Source: Bog-756 sp963845485
Lineage (GTDB): Bacteria > Actinomycetota > Acidimicrobiia > Acidimicrobiales > RAAP-2
NCBI GenBank assembly: GCA_963845485.1
Contig: CAWJSI010000013.1
Coordinates: forward strand, 62,001-126,000
Direction: 5' to 3'
Length of the DNA: 64,000 nucleotides
Below the pieces are notes generated by a model, which made no database searches, had not been told where the DNA came from, and saw only the letters and a list, made by a program, of their open reading frames with translations. The position numbers and the translations under genes are program-made. Positions 59,031 to 64,000 of this stretch are shown here, one piece after another. The stretch's first letter is position 1, and each line of letters opens with the position of its first letter.

Positions 59031-62000
59031 CGGTTGCCACTGCCTTGCGGGGTCGCAGGGTGGCGACCCCGCCTGAGCCCACGCCTGCCGTTCGAGAACC
59101 CGACCCCTGTCGAGATCCGCTCAGTCGATGGGTTCTCGCCGCACTTGGTGCCTTCTTCCTTCTGGTGACAATGGTCCAGGCTCCGGGACTGATCATCGAC
59201 GACACCAAGCTGCCGGTGCTGGTGGCCCCGTGGTCCTTTATGAAGTCGTCGCTCCATCTCTGGAGTCAGACGGTTGCGTCCGGGTCAGTCCAAGAGACGA
59301 CGTACGGGTACCTCTTCCCCATGGCGCCATTCTTTGCGCTGACTCATCTTCTGCACATACCCACCTGGTGCGCTGAGCGGATGTGGCTGGCTCTGCTCCT
59401 GACCGTCGGGGCATGGGGTGTGGTCCGGGTGGCCGAGGCGCTCGGGATCGGGAAGCGCTGGGCACGCGTGCTCGGAGGTGTCGCCTACTGCGCCGCACCC
59501 ATCGTGGTCACCTGGGCCGCGTCATCGGCAACCCTGCTCGCCGTGATGCTGATGCCTTGGCTACTGCACCCCCTCATCCTCGGGGCCCGTGGAGGATCAC
59601 CGAGAAGGGCTGCCGCCCGATCAGGTGTGGCCGTGGCCCTGATGGGAGGAGTCAACGCGACGGTCGTATTCGCCGTCCTCCCTGTCGGCGTGGTGTGGCT
59701 GATCACCCGGGCACCCGGACCGCGTCGGCGCGCCCTGGCCATCTGGTGGCTCGTTGCCCTGGGGCTGGCCACCTTCTGGTGGATCGTGCCGACCTACCTC
59801 CAGGGGAAGTACGGCTACAACTACGTGCCCTACACCGAGTCAGCCGTAACGACGACCTCGACGGCGTCGGCGTTCGAGGCCCTCCGGGGAGCGTCGTACT
59901 GGACGGACTACTACCACCTGGCGACTCCGCTCATCCCCGGGGCATGGACGCTGGTTACCTCGGCTACTGCGATTATGGCCACAGCCCTGGTAACGGCTAT
60001 GGGCCTCTGTGGTCTGGCGCGGCGAATTGTCGAGCGACTGTTTCTAGTTGCCACGCTGAGCGTGGGCGTCTTGATGATCGGCATCGGCTACAGCGGCTCC
60101 CTGGCAGGACCGTTCTCCCACCATGTGCAAACCCTGTTGCAGGGCAGCCTTGCCCCTCTGCGCAGTGTGGCCAAATTCTCGCCGGACGTAGCGCTTCCTG
60201 TCGTTCTCGGACTGGTCTGGTTGGTCTCGACCGTGTCCAGGGACCGGATCGCCTCCCGGCTCCGAGACTGGTCAGACGTTCGGTCGAGCGTGGCCCGCTC
60301 GTCACCCGACGTCCTGTTGCCGGTGGCCCTCGGGCTGGCGTGGCTGGCCACCAGGGCCGCCGGCGACCTCCGGGAGGTCCGGCAACTCGAATGGGCGGAC
60401 GTGCGATCCAAGGTGGCCAGCGCCTCGCCGGACTTCCTCCTGCCGGTCGCCCTGGGCGTGGCCCGCGTGGCTTCGACTGGGGCGGGCCCACGGGCCGAGC
60501 GGGAGCACTCGCCCCGTCTCCGGACCAACGGGTGGCGGATGCTCGTCGGGTTGCTGGCCGTCATCGTGGTATTCCTCGCCGCCATGCCGTTCTGGCAGCG
60601 AGACCTGTATCCAACCGGCGGCTTTGCCGCCATTCCCCACTATTGGAATCAGGCTGCCGACTGGATCGAGGGACATCAGGGCGCTCAGACGACGTTGCTG
60701 GTGCCCGGGGCCACGTTCGGCGAGTACACATGGGGCAAGCCTGAAGACGAGCCGCTCTCCGTTCTTGCGGCAACGTCGGTGACGTCTCGGGCCGTGGTCC
60801 CACCGGGCTCCAACGGCAATACGGTCATGCTCAGCACGATCGAGGATGCCATCTCCACCGGTACCGCCCAACCGGGGATGGCCGAGTACCTCTCTCGTTC
60901 GGGAATCGACTACGTGGTCGAGAGGAACGACCTCAACCTGGCCCTGACCGGAGCGCCCCCACCGGCATCCGTCCACCAGGTACTGAGCGAGACGCCCGGG
61001 TTGACCGAGGTTGCGTCCTTTGGGCCGTATCTTCCGGTCTCCCAGGTCACCAACGGAACGCTTCCGGTGTACGACTCGCCCTCGTATGTTCATTTGCGCC
61101 CGGTAGAGATCTATCGAGTGGGACCTCCCGTCAGTGAAGTACAGACCTATTCCGCCTCGCGACCGCTGGTCGTGAGCGGATCCAGCGGTTCACTCCTGCC
61201 GTTGGCCGGAGCCGGCGCGCTGCAGAACCGTGCCGCGGTGCTGGCCAAGGACCCCGACGCAGCCGGTGTCGCATCCTCGTTCGGTTCGACGTGGGCCATT
61301 ACCGACGGTAACCAGCGGCGGGCCATCTCGTTCGGTCAGATCGACAATGCGTATTCGTACCTTCTCGGACCGGGACAGCGCCCGGGAGGATGGTCGCCGG
61401 GCGTTCCCCTGGATTACCAAGTGGTGTCGGGAGCGAACACCCAGACCGTGGCGGCGCCGATCGGAGCCTCCTCGGTGTCGGCCACGTCCTATGGATCCAC
61501 GCCGCTCTACGACGAGCCCTCGGAGGGCCCTGACTCGGCCTTCGACGGCGATCCGACGACGGCCTGGGTGGCCACAGCCGCCGACAATTCTCTGAACCAA
61601 TCTCTAGCGATCACCTTCGATCACGCCATCCCACTGTCCACGATCCACATCACACCACTGGACAGCAGTGCTATCCGCCCGCGCATCACCCGCGTAACCC
61701 TCACCACCGACGCCGGAGTCGTCCAAAGAGAACTTCCGGTTCGCAATGGACCGATCGCGGTGAACGTGGCGCGAGGCACCACCCGTCACCTCACCATCAC
61801 CATCGCCGGCGTTCAGGCTCCAGCGCATGCATCCTTCCTCGGTCCACTCGGAGCAGGAATTACCGACGTGGCTATCCCGGGGATCTCCTTCCATCCGGCC
61901 ATGCAGCTGCCGACTGATGATGTGGCCTCATTTTCTGGGACGACAGACCACTCGGTGCTGGTCAATGTCAGTGCACCGGTGACCAATCCCAACCTCGACT

Positions 62001-63535
62001 TCATCGACTCGACGAACCTCGTACCACCCATACCGAGGAAATTTGTGCTGCCTCGGGCCACGTCCATGTCCATCAGCGGCACGGTCGTGCCCACCCCGAG
62101 TCTCTCGCTCGAACATCTGGTCGCTTTCGTGGACACCCCGTCCGACCAGGCGCTCCAGATCTCGGCCACCTCGTGGCTCGGGGGTCTTCCGCGATTCCGT
62201 CCGCAAAACCTGGTCCAAACTGGCGCGTCACCGTGGATCGCTGGAACGGGTGACACGGATCCGACGTTGACCCTCCGGTGGAACGGGCTCCGGCTGGTCA
62301 GTTCGATCTCACTCGGCCTGACGCCCCATGCCAGCCGCCCTACCGAGATCCTCGTCACCAGCGCGGCCGGGAGCCATCGGATTGCCGTTCCCCGCCACGG
62401 AGGGATCGTGACCTTCCCGCCTATGTACATCAACTCCCTCACGGTTCAGTTCGTCGGAGCCACCAAGAGGGTGACGGAAGTTCCCCTCAGCGGCATTCCC
62501 ATCCCGCTTCCCGTGGGGCTGGCCTCCATCGGGGTGCCGGCCCTCCAGGCCCAGGTTCCCCAGCCGGTGACCCGTACGTCTCCGGTGACTATCCCGTGTG
62601 GCTCGGGACCCACGGTGACGGTGGATGGCACGACAGTCCAGACCTCGGTGACCGGGACGGTGGGGAATCTGCTCGACCTTCAGCCCATGTCCCTGCGTGC
62701 CTGTACCCCCGGCGGCGTCGACCTGGCCGCCGGTAGCCACATCATGTCCTTTCCCTCGGGAAGCGCCTTCATCGTGACCGGGCTGTTGGCAGATGGTGCA
62801 GACACCGGGACGGCGGCTGTTCCCTCCGGGGTGCGCACGGCGCGGGTCCTCAGCTGGACTCCGGGGCGCCGCACCGTGGCAGTGAGCGCAGGATCGGCCA
62901 CCTACCTCCAGGTCTCCCAGAACTACACCTCAGGGTGGGTAGCAACCGTGGATGGGCGCACCCTGACGCCACTCCGGCTGGATGGTTGGCAGCAGGGTTG
63001 GCTGATCCCGGCAGGGACGGCCGGCACGATGGTGATGACTTTTGCTCCCGACCACACCTATCGGGCGGCATTGCTACTCGGCGCGTTGTTCTTGCTCCTG
63101 CTCTTTGTTCTGGCCGTCGGGAGGAATGACCGGTCACGTCTCGGGCCGAGTGGACCTCGACGAAAACTTCATGGTTGGGTGCTCCTACTGGCTGCGGCGC
63201 TGGTCGGTGTCAGCGTCGGCGGATGGCTGGCTCTGTTGCTCGTGCCACTGTGTCTTGTGGCGCGCCGCTGGGGGAGTACCGCGATGGGGGTCATCGCCGG
63301 CCTGTCGTTCGCTGTTGGGGGTGTCATTGTCGCCGCCGATCCCAATGCCGTACCGGGTATCCATTCCGGAGCGTTCGGAGCTCCGGCTCAGATCGCCTCG
63401 GTTCTTGCGCTGTGCGCCGTTCTCGCCGCCGTAGTGGTCGGAGAACGCCGCCCGGCCAACGACGAGAAGCAGCCCGATGGGAGAACGCGGCAGGGGCTCC
63501 GGAGCCCACCTGATGCAGCGGCCGGTCTCCTCTGA
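59027..63535 (+). CDS. AftD-like arabinofuranosyltransferase (GT-C, DUF3367)
   Basis: 1502 residues, GTG start overlapping the GT4 gene. Multi-TM N-domain (about residues 35-530) with Asp58-Asp59 in LIIDDTK, YGYLFPMAPFFALTHLL, and SYWTDYYHLATP. A beta-rich periplasmic region includes a discoidin-like domain (SAFDGDPTTAWVA, about 845-960), and TMs return near the C-terminus. Mycobacterial AftD extends arabinan on arabinogalactan and lipoarabinomannan; length fits (about 1400 in that family). It is Asp/Lys-motif compatible but the substrate here is unproved. An internal segment is triplicated. Confidence 0.88.
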   Translation: MTVATALRGRRVATPPEPTPAVREPDPCRDPLSRWVLAALGAFFLLVTMVQAPGLIIDDTKLPVLVAPWSFMKSSLHLWSQTVASGSVQETTYGYLFPMAPFFALTHLLHIPTWCAERMWLALLLTVGAWGVVRVAEALGIGKRWARVLGGVAYCAAPIVVTWAASSATLLAVMLMPWLLHPLILGARGGSPRRAAARSGVAVALMGGVNATVVFAVLPVGVVWLITRAPGPRRRALAIWWLVALGLATFWWIVPTYLQGKYGYNYVPYTESAVTTTSTASAFEALRGASYWTDYYHLATPLIPGAWTLVTSATAIMATALVTAMGLCGLARRIVERLFLVATLSVGVLMIGIGYSGSLAGPFSHHVQTLLQGSLAPLRSVAKFSPDVALPVVLGLVWLVSTVSRDRIASRLRDWSDVRSSVARSSPDVLLPVALGLAWLATRAAGDLREVRQLEWADVRSKVASASPDFLLPVALGVARVASTGAGPRAEREHSPRLRTNGWRMLVGLLAVIVVFLAAMPFWQRDLYPTGGFAAIPHYWNQAADWIEGHQGAQTTLLVPGATFGEYTWGKPEDEPLSVLAATSVTSRAVVPPGSNGNTVMLSTIEDAISTGTAQPGMAEYLSRSGIDYVVERNDLNLALTGAPPPASVHQVLSETPGLTEVASFGPYLPVSQVTNGTLPVYDSPSYVHLRPVEIYRVGPPVSEVQTYSASRPLVVSGSSGSLLPLAGAGALQNRAAVLAKDPDAAGVASSFGSTWAITDGNQRRAISFGQIDNAYSYLLGPGQRPGGWSPGVPLDYQVVSGANTQTVAAPIGASSVSATSYGSTPLYDEPSEGPDSAFDGDPTTAWVATAADNSLNQSLAITFDHAIPLSTIHITPLDSSAIRPRITRVTLTTDAGVVQRELPVRNGPIAVNVARGTTRHLTITIAGVQAPAHASFLGPLGAGITDVAIPGISFHPAMQLPTDDVASFSGTTDHSVLVNVSAPVTNPNLDFIDSTNLVPPIPRKFVLPRATSMSISGTVVPTPSLSLEHLVAFVDTPSDQALQISATSWLGGLPRFRPQNLVQTGASPWIAGTGDTDPTLTLRWNGLRLVSSISLGLTPHASRPTEILVTSAAGSHRIAVPRHGGIVTFPPMYINSLTVQFVGATKRVTEVPLSGIPIPLPVGLASIGVPALQAQVPQPVTRTSPVTIPCGSGPTVTVDGTTVQTSVTGTVGNLLDLQPMSLRACTPGGVDLAAGSHIMSFPSGSAFIVTGLLADGADTGTAAVPSGVRTARVLSWTPGRRTVAVSAGSATYLQVSQNYTSGWVATVDGRTLTPLRLDGWQQGWLIPAGTAGTMVMTFAPDHTYRAALLLGALFLLLLFVLAVGRNDRSRLGPSGPRRKLHGWVLLLAAALVGVSVGGWLALLLVPLCLVARRWGSTAMGVIAGLSFAVGGVIVAADPNAVPGIHSGAFGAPAQIASVLALCAVLAAVVVGERRPANDEKQPDGRTRQGLRSPPDAAAGLL
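60158..60475 (+). repeat. Three imperfect repeats within the AftD-like gene
   Basis: Units begin at residues 378 (LRSVAKFSPDVALPVV), 418 (VRSSVARSSPDVLLPVA) and 459 (VRSKVASASPDFLLPVA), period 40-41 residues. Each includes a hydrophobic helix. In AftD proteins this position normally holds one KFDP-type motif. Confidence 0.85.
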
Positions 63536-63569
63536 TCGGTGCGCAACGCCACAAGGTCAGCTGATGTCG

Positions 63570-64000
63570 TCACCACCGACCCCGGTGGACACTGTCCTCC
63601 AGGGTGCGTCGAGGCCGTAGAGCCGAAGGGGAGGGCGGATCCGGCTTGACGGGTTCACCGAGGAGGACCGCACCCAGCCAGCGGAGTCGCGGAGGAACTC
63701 CGAGTGACTCGGTAAGTCGGTCCTCGCCACGGAAGTTCCCCAAAAATGCCGCTCCGAGACCCCGATCGGTGGCACCGAGCAGCAAGCTCATCACGGCGAA
63801 GGCCGTGTCCACGTACCAGTAGGGGACCACCCACTCAGCGGAGCTACCGTCAGGCCGCACCTTGTCCGGCTGCGCGTAGCGGATTCGGTAGGCGTCCGGA
63901 TCGGCGAAGGCAAGCAGGACTACCGGTGCCCGGGAGAGTCCGGGATACCGCCTCGAGGCGGTACGCCACGCCTCGTCGGTGGTGGTCTGCCAGTAACGGT
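63570..64000 (-). CDS. Nitroreductase family protein (N-terminal part outside window)
   Basis: The visible 142 residues end in a stop at 63570; the frame runs off the window's right end. YWYVDTAFAVMSLLLGATDRGLGAAFLGNF and LGAVLLGEPVKPDPPSPSALR match the FMN-binding nitroreductase C-terminal half. WRTASRRYPGLSRAPVVLLAFAD precedes it. Substrate unknown; F420- or NAD(P)H-dependent reduction possible. Confidence 0.8.
   Translation of the reverse strand, partial: RYWQTTTDEAWRTASRRYPGLSRAPVVLLAFADPDAYRIRYAQPDKVRPDGSSAEWVVPYWYVDTAFAVMSLLLGATDRGLGAAFLGNFRGEDRLTESLGVPPRLRWLGAVLLGEPVKPDPPSPSALRPRRTLEDSVHRGRW

Noticed and set aside
1..64000. tRNA, rRNA, insertion sequences, attachment sites
   Set aside because: Read through the intergenic gaps; no cloverleaf, inverted-repeat ends, transposase or integrase seen.

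Overview
The window is high-GC (roughly two thirds G+C), densely packed chromosomal DNA from an actinobacterium. The class is not certain, but the gene content suits an Acidimicrobiia-like lineage. Evidence is a SufU-type Fe-S scaffold, a homodimeric AceE pyruvate dehydrogenase, an LCP protein, a very large AftD-like arabinofuranosyltransferase, and many genes that appear to be transcribed without a leader. No rRNA, tRNA, CRISPR array, transposase or phage gene is visible. It looks like ordinary core chromosome with an envelope-glycan locus at the right-hand end.

Layout. 0-9.5 kb: tail of mutY, a secreted esterase, an alpha/beta hydrolase, an MBL-fold enzyme, a flavin reductase-like protein, an RmlC-like cupin, an SDR, a membrane protein and oligopeptidase B. 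9.6-19.3 kb: a split suf (Fe-S assembly) locus. sufB, a small Cys-rich protein, sufD, a Rieske ferredoxin and sufC run rightward, interrupted by an antisense crotonase and followed by an LCP ligase. A convergent sufC-sufS-sufU operon carries a second sufC. 19.3-32.6 kb: glycogen-debranching-like enzyme, MBL hydrolase, acyl-CoA dehydrogenase, thiE, HhH-GPD protein, aceE, rnhA, an HSD10-like SDR, an ABC-2 exporter and a methyltransferase. 32.8-39.4 kb: lpdA, an E2 acyltransferase and a fused lipB-lipA gene, i.e. lipoate attachment beside lipoate users, then an M24 peptidase and an SDR. 39.4-49.3 kb: DUF389 membrane protein, small proteins, metH, divergent PduO-type adenosyltransferase, pepA, gpsA. 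49.4-50.4 kb: an SRPBCC-ArsR pair with operators. 50.6-63.5 kb: FkbM methyltransferase, a secreted 126-bp-repeat protein, a GT-C membrane protein and a four-gene operon (GT2, methyltransferase, GT4, AftD-like). The last gene is a partial nitroreductase.

Four observations stand out. (1) Ahead of the GT2-AftD operon, a -10 box lies 7 nt before a 15-codon reading frame. Its sequence forms a perfect 10-bp hairpin that buries the GT2 Shine-Dalgarno; the layout is that of a translational attenuator coupled to a leaderless leader peptide. (2) Many genes have TANNNT 6-7 nt before the start codon and no Shine-Dalgarno, so leaderless transcription appears to be the default for first genes. (3) The two suf operons share a TACTAT -10 and a TAGGGGAAA element, part of a near-palindrome at one of them, suggesting one common repressor. 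(4) LipB and LipA are one polypeptide. All regulatory statements are inferences from sequence alone.
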